From assembly GCA_018657375.1 (NCBI GenBank), contig JABHXI010000139.1, forward strand, positions 1 through 9,450: a DNA stretch of 9,450 nt, in the 5' to 3' direction. Under the pieces are notes generated by a model that saw only the letters and a list, made by a program, of their open reading frames with translations, was not told the DNA's origin and made no database searches. This document shows, piece by piece, positions 1-6,307 of this stretch. The position numbers were made by a program, and so were the translations under genes. The DNA comes from Candidatus Nitrosopumilus sp. Its GTDB lineage: Archaea; Thermoproteota; Nitrososphaeria; Nitrososphaerales; Nitrosopumilaceae. Numbering within the stretch: position 1 is the stretch's first letter; every line of letters starts with the position of its first letter.

Positions 1-1
1 A

Positions 2-73
2 AACGGTCATGAGTTATTAAATTTGACTAAAGATGGTAGTACAACTACACTTCAAATCAAAAAAATGAAATAA
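2..73 (+). CDS. 3' end of an unidentified protein (partial)
   Basis: An open frame enters from the left edge and ends at TAA 71-73. It gives 23 residues beginning NGHELLNL and ending LQIKKMK. The composition looks protein-like, and the stop lies 2 bp from the end of the minus-strand gene that follows, as expected for a compact convergent gene pair. The fragment is too short to assign to a family. It could also be a chance open frame, since only 24 codons are visible. Confidence 0.5.
   Translation, partial: NGHELLNLTKDGSTTTLQIKKMK
59..65 (-). terminator. Candidate oligo-T terminator of the trxB-side minus-strand run
   Basis: Seven A on the plus strand read as T7 on the minus strand, about 11 bp past the stop of the minus-strand gene ending at 76. 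Archaeal transcription commonly stops at oligo-T tracts without a hairpin. The tract lies inside the end of the convergent gene, so it is only a candidate in an AT-rich background. Confidence 0.3.
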
Positions 74-75
74 TT

Positions 76-552
76 TTATTCGTATAATATTTTTTTTATG
101 TTTATTTCATAAAATTTTCTAAAAATATCGTTCATGTATTTTTCATGTTCTACACAATTTTTACTTATTTCTAATACTTCTTTTTTAACTTCCTTGCTCC
201 AAAGACTTTGCTGCTTATCCTTCGAATCTATAATTGATGGGTTTTCTTTGACTTTTTCCATTATTTTTATTAGTTCTGTTGATAATTGACGAAATTTACT
301 GATGTGTAGCAGATATGTTTGTGCTTCGTCCTTGTTAACTAAATTCATGATGTTTTGTATTTCATTATAATACGCTAAACTTGTTTCATCGTATTTTTTT
401 AATTCTTGGACTCTTTTCTCCCAATATGCTTTTGTTGTTTTTTCTTGAATTTTATATGTAAATTGATTTTTTGCTAGAATTGAACCTAATTCTGCTAATT
501 TTTTACTTTTTCTCTCGATAGTATTTTTAAAATTTTCCGAATCATGGCTCAT
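76..552 (-). CDS. Hypothetical helical (coiled-coil-like) protein, 158 aa
   Basis: I do not recognise the family. The protein is rich in Lys, Glu, Ile and Asn and poor in Gly and Pro. Long stretches (about residues 10-70 and 80-150) look fully alpha-helical and charged, as in a coiled coil or helical bundle. No signal peptide, membrane segment or metal motif is visible, so it is probably cytoplasmic. The start is ATG at 552 (MSHDSE). The gene lies 23 bp after the two-CxxC gene on the same strand and is probably the last gene of the trxB operon. A role with thioredoxin reductase is suggested only by position. Low GC matches the neighbouring intergenic DNA. It could be a lineage-restricted protein. 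Confidence 0.75.
   Translation of the reverse strand: MSHDSENFKNTIERKSKKLAELGSILAKNQFTYKIQEKTTKAYWEKRVQELKKYDETSLAYYNEIQNIMNLVNKDEAQTYLLHISKFRQLSTELIKIMEKVKENPSIIDSKDKQQSLWSKEVKKEVLEISKNCVEHEKYMNDIFRKFYEINIKKILYE
90..97 (+). terminator. Candidate oligo-T terminator of the left-edge gene
   Basis: A run of eight T on the plus strand lies 17 bp after the TAA of the partial gene at 2-73, inside the 3' end of the convergent gene. It suits archaeal oligo-T termination of that transcript. The assignment rests only on position and the T run. Confidence 0.3.
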
Positions 553-575
553 TAATTAATTATTTTTGATTCGTA

Positions 576-809
576 CTAAATAACTTGACTTTTTTGCTTA
601 TTCCAAACGTCATCTACTTTTTTTGAATAACTCATAATACATTCTTCACAAAATGAATCCCACTCATCTATTTTTAATTTTTTAAAATAGACTAGTATCC
701 ATTTGTATTTGGGTTCTTTTTTATATTGAAATTGCTGAATTGTGTATATTTCTTTTTTATGAAACTTTTTCAAACATTCCTTACATTGTACTTTTTTATT
801 TGTCTGCAT
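576..809 (-). CDS. Small protein with two CxxC pairs, probable zinc ribbon, 77 aa
   Basis: Two CxxC pairs sit at C9-C12 (CKEC) and C54-C57 (CEEC), 41 residues apart, with a basic/aromatic segment between them. This layout fits a treble-clef or zinc-ribbon fold binding one zinc ion. The pairs could instead be redox-active given the neighbour. No catalytic domain is visible. The ATG at 809 lies inside the last codons of trxB, so the two genes overlap by 14 bp in different frames. This strongly suggests one transcript and translational coupling. A thioredoxin-like protein is unlikely because there is no CGPC-type motif or thioredoxin fold pattern. The exact function is unknown. Confidence 0.75.
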   Translation of the reverse strand: MQTNKKVQCKECLKKFHKKEIYTIQQFQYKKEPKYKWILVYFKKLKIDEWDSFCEECIMSYSKKVDDVWNKQKSQVI

Positions 810-1794
810 TTTCTGTTAAAAATTTGTCCACATCTATTGCAGCCATACATCCAAATCCTGCTGCTGTGATTGCTTGTCTATAACTTCTATCGTGTACATC
901 CCCTGCTGCAAAAATTCCCTCCATGTTTGTATGTGTTTTATTTTTTAACACGATGTATCCTTCATCATCTAAATCTATTTGACCTTTGAATAATTGTGTA
1001 TTTGGTATGTGTCCAATTGCAACAAACAATCCTCCCACATCGATTGTTTTTTCCTCATTTGTTTTTATATTTTTTAATACTGCTTGCTGCATTTTCTGAT
1101 CACCTTTAATTTCAATTACTTCTGAATTCCAATGAAATTGTATTTTTTCATTATTCATGGCTCTTTCTTGCATTACTTTACTTGCACGTAACTCTCCTCT
1201 TCTATGCACAACGTGAATTTTGGTTGCAAATTTTGTTAGAAATGTTGCCTCCTCAATTGCTGAATCCCCTCCTCCTACTACGACAAGTTCCATGTTTCTG
1301 AAGAATGGACCATCACATGTTGCACAATATGAAACTCCTTTACCTGAAAACTCCTCTTCTCCCTTAATTCCCATTTTTCTTGGATTTGCACCTGTTGCAA
1401 TAATTATTGCCCGGCCTTCATATTCTTCAGAACTCGTCAATACTTTGTAAGGTTCACGTCTAAAATCTGTGTCCACTACTACGTCATCAACAATGGTTGT
1501 TCCCATTCTTTGAGACTGTTTTCTCATCTCTATCATTAAATCTGGACCCATTATCCCGTTCTCAAATCCTGGATAGTTTTCAACTTCGGTAGTGTTGACC
1601 AGCTGTCCTCCTGGTAGTAATCCTGATAAAATTAAAGTATCATAACCTGCTCTTGAGCAATAAATTCCTGCAGTGTACCCTGATGGCCCTGCACCAATGA
1701 TGATTACGTCAAACTTCGTTTTCTTTGCATCTGGTATCTTTGGACCATCATTACTAGTTTGTAATGCTGCTTCTCCTGAATCTGCTGACATCAT
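796..1794 (-). CDS. trxB: Thioredoxin-disulfide reductase (NADPH, FAD)
   Basis: Cytoplasmic flavoenzyme passing electrons from NADPH through FAD and a redox disulfide to thioredoxin. Visible motifs in order: FAD-binding GAGPSG at residues 34-39; the redox pair CATC at 157-160 followed by DG; a second Rossmann motif VGGGDSA (173-179) for NADPH; HRRGELRAS at 197-205, whose HRR...R basic residues are those that bind the NADP 2'-phosphate in the family; and the C-terminal FAD-contacting AAGD (296-299). At 332 aa it has about 25 extra N-terminal residues before the first beta strand compared with typical bacterial enzymes near 315-320. Start is ATG 1794; an adjacent in-frame ATG follows at 1791. 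A TATA-like box sits about 27 bp upstream, so the message may be leaderless. It overlaps the downstream two-CxxC gene by 14 bp. Confidence 0.96.
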   Translation of the reverse strand: MMSADSGEAALQTSNDGPKIPDAKKTKFDVIIIGAGPSGYTAGIYCSRAGYDTLILSGLLPGGQLVNTTEVENYPGFENGIMGPDLMIEMRKQSQRMGTTIVDDVVVDTDFRREPYKVLTSSEEYEGRAIIIATGANPRKMGIKGEEEFSGKGVSYCATCDGPFFRNMELVVVGGGDSAIEEATFLTKFATKIHVVHRRGELRASKVMQERAMNNEKIQFHWNSEVIEIKGDQKMQQAVLKNIKTNEEKTIDVGGLFVAIGHIPNTQLFKGQIDLDDEGYIVLKNKTHTNMEGIFAAGDVHDRSYRQAITAAGFGCMAAIDVDKFLTENADK

Positions 1795-1817
1795 AGTGTA
1801 TAACGTCTTTATTTCAA

Positions 1818-1825
1818 TAATTTAA
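1818..1825 (-). promoter_or_regulatory. TATA box of trxB
   Basis: TTAAATTA on the minus strand is centred about 27 bp before the trxB ATG, in the 45-bp gap after the upstream gene. That distance places initiation at or next to the start codon, consistent with the leaderless messages typical of this lineage. It suggests trxB is transcribed independently of thi4. Confidence 0.45.
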
Positions 1826-1839
1826 GTCAATATACTATT

Positions 1840-2616
1840 CTACTGTATTTCGTTTCTTATTTTTATCAAGTACTCTTCATGTTTTTTACACATTTTTTTA
1901 TTATCTATTTGTGTAACGAAAAGATCTTTTTGCCAATGGGCATTAAACAACCTGCATTGACTGTTGTCACAAAAAGCATCCCCTGTTTCATAGTAGAATA
2001 TTGCTTGCAATGCATACCCTTCAATGATATTTGAAATTCTGGAATCTCCATATTCTAAAAATTGACCTTTGTATTTTTTCTTTATCTCCCCAATTTCTTC
2101 TTTTGAGAAATTAGTCATTAGATCTAGGTAGTATTGTTTGGGTTTTGCAGGAGCTTCGATTGTACCTGTAGTTGAAATTATTATTGGATTTGATCCAACC
2201 CATGCTCTTGCATGATATCTGAAATCATTTTGATCAAATGTACATGTAAGTTTATTTGTAAAAATTATGTTTAAAACATCTTGATTTTTTTCCTTACTTG
2301 GAATTAGCTCTTCAGTTATTTTATTTAATTCAATTCCATCATAGAGTACCATTTCTTCTCTATTTGACATGTCCTTATTTTCTGATTCAATTAGAATTTC
2401 TTCCCTCGACGGAGTGTGTCTTTGAAACATTTTTTTTAAGTCAAATATCCTGCTACTGGCGATATTTTCATACATATTTTCATTTAAATTTTCAAAAATA
2501 TTGTCTCTTACTTCTGTTTTAATTTGAAATGTATTCACAATAAATTTTTCTACATTTGTAATGTCTATTTCTGGAACTGAAGGTTCATTGTATAGTATTA
2601 TTTTTGAAATTTTCAC
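1840..2616 (-). CDS. Archaemetzincin-like protein with degenerate active site (DUF6775-type)
   Basis: 258-aa cytoplasmic protein, GTG start at 2616. I believe it belongs to the archaeal family named putative metallopeptidase DUF6775 (from memory, unverified). The C-terminal half parallels archaemetzincin, whose signature is HExxHxxGxxHCx4C, then about 19 residues and CxxC. Here residues 205-215 read AIFYYETGDAF where the HExxHxxGxxH should be; only the Gly (G212) is kept. C216, C221 (x4 spacing), C243 (21 residues later) and H246 match the structural zinc site. An upstream segment around 115-150 (IIFTNKLTCTF, then GSNPIIISTTG) resembles the metzincin beta-sheet. If correct, the fold and structural zinc remain but catalysis by the classical mechanism is lost. 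The gene starts 26 bp after thi4 and may be co-transcribed with it. The N-terminal ~100 residues are charged and unassigned. Confidence 0.7.
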   Translation of the reverse strand: MKISKIILYNEPSVPEIDITNVEKFIVNTFQIKTEVRDNIFENLNENMYENIASSRIFDLKKMFQRHTPSREEILIESENKDMSNREEMVLYDGIELNKITEELIPSKEKNQDVLNIIFTNKLTCTFDQNDFRYHARAWVGSNPIIISTTGTIEAPAKPKQYYLDLMTNFSKEEIGEIKKKYKGQFLEYGDSRISNIIEGYALQAIFYYETGDAFCDNSQCRLFNAHWQKDLFVTQIDNKKMCKKHEEYLIKIRNEIQ

Positions 2617-2642
2617 TGTAGAATAATTATTCCACTAATTAC

Positions 2643-3485
2643 TTATCTCTCTAACTCTTTTAGTTTCTCAGCTACTATTTGCGCTGCCTTCTTTCCTGAA
2701 TATAACATTGAACCAAATGTTGGTCCCATTCTTGCCAATCCATAAGTCTCAGTAACTGACATTCCTGCTGCAACTAATCCTGGATAGATTTCACCTGTTT
2801 TATTCACTACGTGCTCTTCACCGTCATTGACGTGCATTGGCTCCATTCCTTTCCATTCTGCTAGCCCTCTATCCACTAGTCTTTTCACTGCTACTGAATC
2901 GTGACCTGACGCATCTACTATTATTTTTGCTTCTAATGCTATTGGATCCACACATGTGATGTTTCGTGGTAATGCTGAAACTGGCATCCAGTTAACTACA
3001 ATTCCTGCTACTCTTCCATTCTTTAAGACTAAATCATCAAATTTTGTAAGTTGTAAAAATTTTACTCCTGAATCACATGCTGCTCCAATTAATTTTGATA
3101 CTGCGTGAGGTCCCGGTGTTAGGTACAATCCCTCTGCAACTTTTTTGTATGGGATTCCTAATTCGTCCCAAAACTTTTGTGCAGGTTCTCTAACTGTAAC
3201 TGGATTCATCATGTATCCTCCTAACCAATATCCTCCGCCTAGGTAATTATTCTGTTCAATAACTAAAACTTTGTAACCCATGTTTGAAAGCTCTCTGCTA
3301 GCTGTTAATCCTGCAGGACCTGCACCGATAATTATTACATCTGATTCTGCTCTATCATCTAAAACTTCATGAAATTCATTTGCAATAGCACGTGTGATTA
3401 CAACTTCACGAACATCTGTGAATATTTTTGTAGACTGTTCTGCTAATGTTGGCTCTTGCATGATGTGGATATTTTTATTATCCAT
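2643..3485 (-). CDS. thi4: Thiamine thiazole synthase, Thi4 family, cysteine type
   Basis: Makes the ADP-thiazole precursor of thiamine from NAD and glycine, with iron. Visible parts: N-terminal helix; FAD/NAD-like Rossmann motif GAGPAG at residues 54-59; E77 closing the second strand; the Gly-rich LGGGYWLGG (82-90); ITCVDP at 176-181; the family SGHD (193-196) and GLARMGPTFGSM (249-260). C178 occupies the position of the yeast Thi4 sulfur-donor cysteine (CMDP in yeast), whereas methanogen enzymes such as that of Methanocaldococcus have His there (HVDP) and use free sulfide. This copy may therefore sacrifice its own cysteine, a single-turnover route. The 280-aa length is normal. Older annotations call such archaeal proteins ribose-1,5-bisphosphate isomerase. 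ATG start at 3485. A dyad 28 bp upstream may regulate it. Confidence 0.94.
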   Translation of the reverse strand: MDNKNIHIMQEPTLAEQSTKIFTDVREVVITRAIANEFHEVLDDRAESDVIIIGAGPAGLTASRELSNMGYKVLVIEQNNYLGGGYWLGGYMMNPVTVREPAQKFWDELGIPYKKVAEGLYLTPGPHAVSKLIGAACDSGVKFLQLTKFDDLVLKNGRVAGIVVNWMPVSALPRNITCVDPIALEAKIIVDASGHDSVAVKRLVDRGLAEWKGMEPMHVNDGEEHVVNKTGEIYPGLVAAGMSVTETYGLARMGPTFGSMLYSGKKAAQIVAEKLKELER

Positions 3486-3500
3486 TAATACTTTCGCACA

Positions 3501-3508
3501 TTTTAAAA
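3501..3508 (-). promoter_or_regulatory. Weak candidate TATA element of thi4
   Basis: TTTTAAAA is centred about 20 bp before the thi4 ATG, somewhat close for a leaderless start. A second AT-rich element (AATTAAAAAT on the minus strand, about 3526-3535) would instead give a leader of roughly 15-20 nt and would lie within the dyad at 3513-3542. The sequence does not decide between them. Confidence 0.25.
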
Positions 3509-3512
3509 TTAG

Positions 3513-3542
3513 CTCATACTAATTATTTTTAATTACTATGAG
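3513..3542. promoter_or_regulatory. 30-bp dyad in the thi4 / sulfite reductase intergenic region, possible operator
   Basis: The left arm CTCATACTAATTA (3513-3525), a TTTT spacer and the right arm TAATTACTATGAG (3530-3542) pair at 12 of 13 positions; the only mismatch is C3519 against C3536. The dyad begins 28 bp upstream of thi4 and ends about 66 bp before the TATA box of the divergent reductase gene. It fits a binding site for a dimeric regulator controlling thi4. Archaeal thiamine genes are known to be controlled by ThiR, a DNA-binding protein with a ThiN ligand domain; assigning that regulator here is inference. A hairpin in a thi4 leader RNA is the alternative. Confidence 0.5.
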
Positions 3543-3608
3543 TAAATAAACTGGAAAATTTTGTTTATATCTTGATTTTTTTATCCTAAAATGCCCTGAT
3601 ATAAAAAA

Positions 3609-3615
3609 TTTATAA
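3609..3615 (+). promoter_or_regulatory. TATA box of the sulfite reductase-rhodanese operon
   Basis: TTTATAA preceded by an A run is centred at 3612, 29 bp before the in-frame TTG at 3641. This predicts transcription starting at about 3638-3641. The earlier in-frame TTG at 3626 would lie upstream of the transcript, which decides the start codon in favour of 3641. Confidence 0.6.
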
Positions 3616-3640
3616 CCAAACTAACTTGAATTTTATTATA

Positions 3641-5449
3641 TTGAGCATTTCTAAATTAACTCCATCTTCAGTTGATTCTGCTAAACCTAAAATTAATTGG
3701 GCTAGAATTGATGAGGCCGACAATTTTGCTAATACTGTAAAGCTATACCGTCAAGGAAAATATGATGAGGATAGTTTCAGACGCTTTAGACTTCAACATG
3801 GTGCATACGGTACTAGAATGACTAGTGATTATGCTATGGTTCGTGTTAAATTGCCTGCTGGTGAAATTTATCCTAAACAATTTGAAACACTATCTAGACT
3901 TAGCGAACAATATTCTATAGGCAGTGCCCATTTTTCCACAAGGGAAAATATTCAATTACATTGGGTAATCCTTGAGGATGTTTCAGAAATATTTAGGTCT
4001 CTTGCTGAAGTTGGCCTAACTTCAAGAGAGGCATGTGGAAATTCTGTACGAAATGTAATGTGCAGTCCATTATCTGGCGTTTGTTCTGATGAGAAATTTG
4101 ACTCTACACCTTATGCTCTTGCAACTGCAAAATTCTTTTTACGAAATCCTATGGCACAAAGTCTTCCACGTAAATTTAAATTTAATTTCACTTGCTGTGA
4201 AAAACATGGAATGGTAAGAATGGTTGATGTTGGATTAATTCCAGAAATTCAACAAATCAACGGCTCTAAACAAAAAGGTTTCAAAATTTTCCTTGGTGGT
4301 GGTTTGGGCAATCGATCCTTTGTTGGACATCAGTTGGAAGATTTCACTCCTGAGGAAGATTTACTTTACACTTCTATTGCTGTCATGAGAATATTTGATA
4401 GATTAGGTGATAGAAAAAATCTTGCAAGAAATAGAATGCGTTATCTTGTTAATGACATGGGTTGGGAAAAATTCCAAAATCTCGTATTGAAAGAACGGGC
4501 AATTGTCAGAGCTACTCAATCTGTAGTTACTAAACTAAAAGTTGACACCACTCCTGATAAAATCACTCGCCCACTAAAAATTAGTGACGAGGGCGGAAGC
4601 TCGGTTCCTGACGGATATGCTAGATGGCTTAAATCAAACACAATAAAACAAAAACAGTCTGACTATCGTTCTGTCTTTATTACTTTAGAAGCTGGTGACA
4701 TTACTTCAAATCAATTAAATTCTATGGCTGCTCTTATTCGTGAGTTCTCTTCTGAAGGCAAGGCTAGATCTGGATTTGTTCAGAATGTGGCACTACGATA
4801 TGTGCATGAAGATGATTTAGTCAAATTGTATTCTCGACTTCTTGAAACTGGATTGGCAAAATCTGGCGGTTTAACTATGACTGCCCCTGTCGGTTGCTCT
4901 GGAACAACTTCTTGTAATTTGGCATTGACTAATTCTCATAGACTTGCAAAAGAAATTCAAAGAAAATTTCTTGAATTAAAACTTGACGAGGATGATGATC
5001 TCGCTGATTCTTCAATTAAGATTAGCGGATGTCCAAACTCATGTGCACAGCATGGTATTGCAACAATTGGTTTCTTTGGTGGTGGCGGTCGTTTGGGAAA
5101 AGACATGTATCCAAATTATCAGATGTCTCTTGGCGGTCGTTTTGATGCTGACACTACATTAGGTCAAACATGTCTTAGGGTACCAGCTAAGAGAGTAATT
5201 CCTGTTATTCTAAAAATAATTGAACTGTTTAAAGCAAATAAGCAATCTGATGACACTTTGAAATCTTGGATTCATAGAATTGTAAATGATAGTGAGGATT
5301 CTGACATTAAATCTATTGGTGATATCAAAAAAGTATTGGAACCTCTTGTTGCTCCTCCGACGAAAGAGGACGATCCTGATTTCTATCTTGATTATGGCAG
5401 TGACACTAGCTATCATACAAAAACCGGTAAGGGTGAATGTGCTGCTTGA
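3641..5449 (+). CDS. Siroheme/4Fe-4S reductase, probably assimilatory sulfite reductase
   Basis: 602-aa cytoplasmic enzyme, single-chain two-repeat form of the nitrite/sulfite reductase family, carrying out a six-electron reduction probably with ferredoxin. The 4Fe-4S/siroheme ligands are C419 and C425 (CSGTTSC) and C464 and C468 (CPNSC). Siroheme-pocket motifs include FSTRENIQ near residue 98 and GNSVRNV near 133. The stretch LPRKFKF has K178-F-K180, the Lys-x-Lys of sulfite reductases (K215/K217 in E. coli CysI); plant and cyanobacterial nitrite reductases have Lys-x-Asn. An ammonia oxidiser also has little need for assimilatory nitrite reduction. The start is taken at TTG 3641 because the TATA box at 3609 is too close to TTG 3626. 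An unusual C-terminal tail ends GKGECAA. It overlaps the rhodanese start. A nitrite reductase remains possible without biochemistry. Confidence 0.92.
   Translation: MSISKLTPSSVDSAKPKINWARIDEADNFANTVKLYRQGKYDEDSFRRFRLQHGAYGTRMTSDYAMVRVKLPAGEIYPKQFETLSRLSEQYSIGSAHFSTRENIQLHWVILEDVSEIFRSLAEVGLTSREACGNSVRNVMCSPLSGVCSDEKFDSTPYALATAKFFLRNPMAQSLPRKFKFNFTCCEKHGMVRMVDVGLIPEIQQINGSKQKGFKIFLGGGLGNRSFVGHQLEDFTPEEDLLYTSIAVMRIFDRLGDRKNLARNRMRYLVNDMGWEKFQNLVLKERAIVRATQSVVTKLKVDTTPDKITRPLKISDEGGSSVPDGYARWLKSNTIKQKQSDYRSVFITLEAGDITSNQLNSMAALIREFSSEGKARSGFVQNVALRYVHEDDLVKLYSRLLETGLAKSGGLTMTAPVGCSGTTSCNLALTNSHRLAKEIQRKFLELKLDEDDDLADSSIKISGCPNSCAQHGIATIGFFGGGGRLGKDMYPNYQMSLGGRFDADTTLGQTCLRVPAKRVIPVILKIIELFKANKQSDDTLKSWIHRIVNDSEDSDIKSIGDIKKVLEPLVAPPTKEDDPDFYLDYGSDTSYHTKTGKGECAA
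5432..5436 (+). promoter_or_regulatory. Shine-Dalgarno site of the rhodanese gene
   Basis: GGTGA inside the last codons of the reductase lies 9 nt before TTG 5446 but directly abuts ATG 5437. A 9-nt spacing is workable and zero spacing is not, so the site favours initiation at TTG 5446. Confidence 0.5.
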
Positions 5450-6243
5450 CTGAATCTGTTAAAGTTACTACTGATATTGATTCACTACGTTCTGAAATTC
5501 GAGACAATAGCGTTAGAGTAATTGACGTTAGACGTGAAGGTGATTACAAGCAAGATCATATTCCAAATTCTGTAAATTTACCTTTAGCCACTTTGTTGTC
5601 TGATGATAGTCCTGAACGTGTTTTGAAACTTGTAAATTCTCTAGGTATCGACGATGAAACTCCTGTCGTTGTTTACGATGATACTTTTGGCGCTTTGGCA
5701 TCCAGAGTAGCTTGGACGTTAGAATGGATTGGACACTCCGATGTCACTTTACTTGAAACAACTTATGGTAATTGGAAATCATTGGGATTGGAAACTGATT
5801 CACTAACTCCCGAAATATCTAACAAGGAACATTCTATGAATTTACAATCTAATATTTTGGCAACTTCTGAATACCTGGAATCTGTAAAATCACGTGACGA
5901 TGTGATTTTAATTGACAACAGGGAACGCTTGAACTATCTCGAACAACATATTCCTGGTGCTGTTAGTCTTCCTTATCGTACACTGGCAAGCAGTGATGGA
6001 ATTCTTCGTTCAAAAGAAGACATGAAGAGATTATTTGATAATAGGGATATTTCTGGTGACTCTGAGATAATCACTTACTGTGGCAGTGTGGGAACTTTAT
6101 CGGGATTGGCATACTATGCTCTTAAATCTGCAGGACTATCTAATACAAAATTGTATGTTAGATCCTTTAAGGAATGGAAAAATTTGGAGAAACCTACTGA
6201 CAAACAACAAGATGCCAATTATTGGGATTTGTCTGCGGAATAA
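5446..6243 (+). CDS. Tandem-domain rhodanese (thiosulfate sulfurtransferase type)
   Basis: Two rhodanese domains, about residues 5-115 and 135-250 of 265. Rhodaneses move sulfane sulfur from donors such as thiosulfate or 3-mercaptopyruvate to acceptors through a persulfide. The second domain holds the catalytic cysteine C212 in the loop CGSVGT after the strand EIITY. The first has Asp in its place (VVVYDDTFGALASR), the usual inactive N-terminal domain. The HIPN and HIPGAVSLP motifs of both domains are clear. Start chosen is TTG 5446, which overlaps the reductase stop as TTGA and has GGTGA 9 nt upstream; ATG 5437 would add only Met-Cys-Cys. Overlap with the reductase gene implies a shared operon and a sulfur-metabolism role. 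The physiological donor cannot be read from sequence. No signal peptide is visible, so it is cytoplasmic. Confidence 0.93.
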   Translation: MTESVKVTTDIDSLRSEIRDNSVRVIDVRREGDYKQDHIPNSVNLPLATLLSDDSPERVLKLVNSLGIDDETPVVVYDDTFGALASRVAWTLEWIGHSDVTLLETTYGNWKSLGLETDSLTPEISNKEHSMNLQSNILATSEYLESVKSRDDVILIDNRERLNYLEQHIPGAVSLPYRTLASSDGILRSKEDMKRLFDNRDISGDSEIITYCGSVGTLSGLAYYALKSAGLSNTKLYVRSFKEWKNLEKPTDKQQDANYWDLSAE

Positions 6244-6262
6244 TCTGAAAATATTCATGCCC

Positions 6263-6267
6263 AAAAA
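6263..6267 (-). terminator. Weak candidate oligo-T terminator of the TPR gene
   Basis: Five A on the plus strand give T5 on the minus strand, 41 bp past the TPR gene stop. It is the only T run in the 64-bp convergent gap 6244-6307. No hairpin is evident. Confidence 0.2.
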
Positions 6268-6307
6268 TTAAACTATGTTATCTGCCGGACTTTCTCTGTA
6301 TGATTGA

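Noticed and set aside
1220..1450. Plus-strand open frame of 76 codons
   Set aside because: Antisense to the well-supported trxB gene, with no family resemblance.
2298..2522. Plus-strand open frame of 74 codons
   Set aside because: Antisense to the archaemetzincin-like gene; the Leu/Phe-rich content mirrors its Lys/Glu-rich codons and does not indicate a membrane protein.
3486..3640. Thiamine (TPP) riboswitch or small RNA before thi4
   Set aside because: No conserved thi-box elements are seen in this AT-rich 155 bp; the dyad alone does not make a riboswitch.
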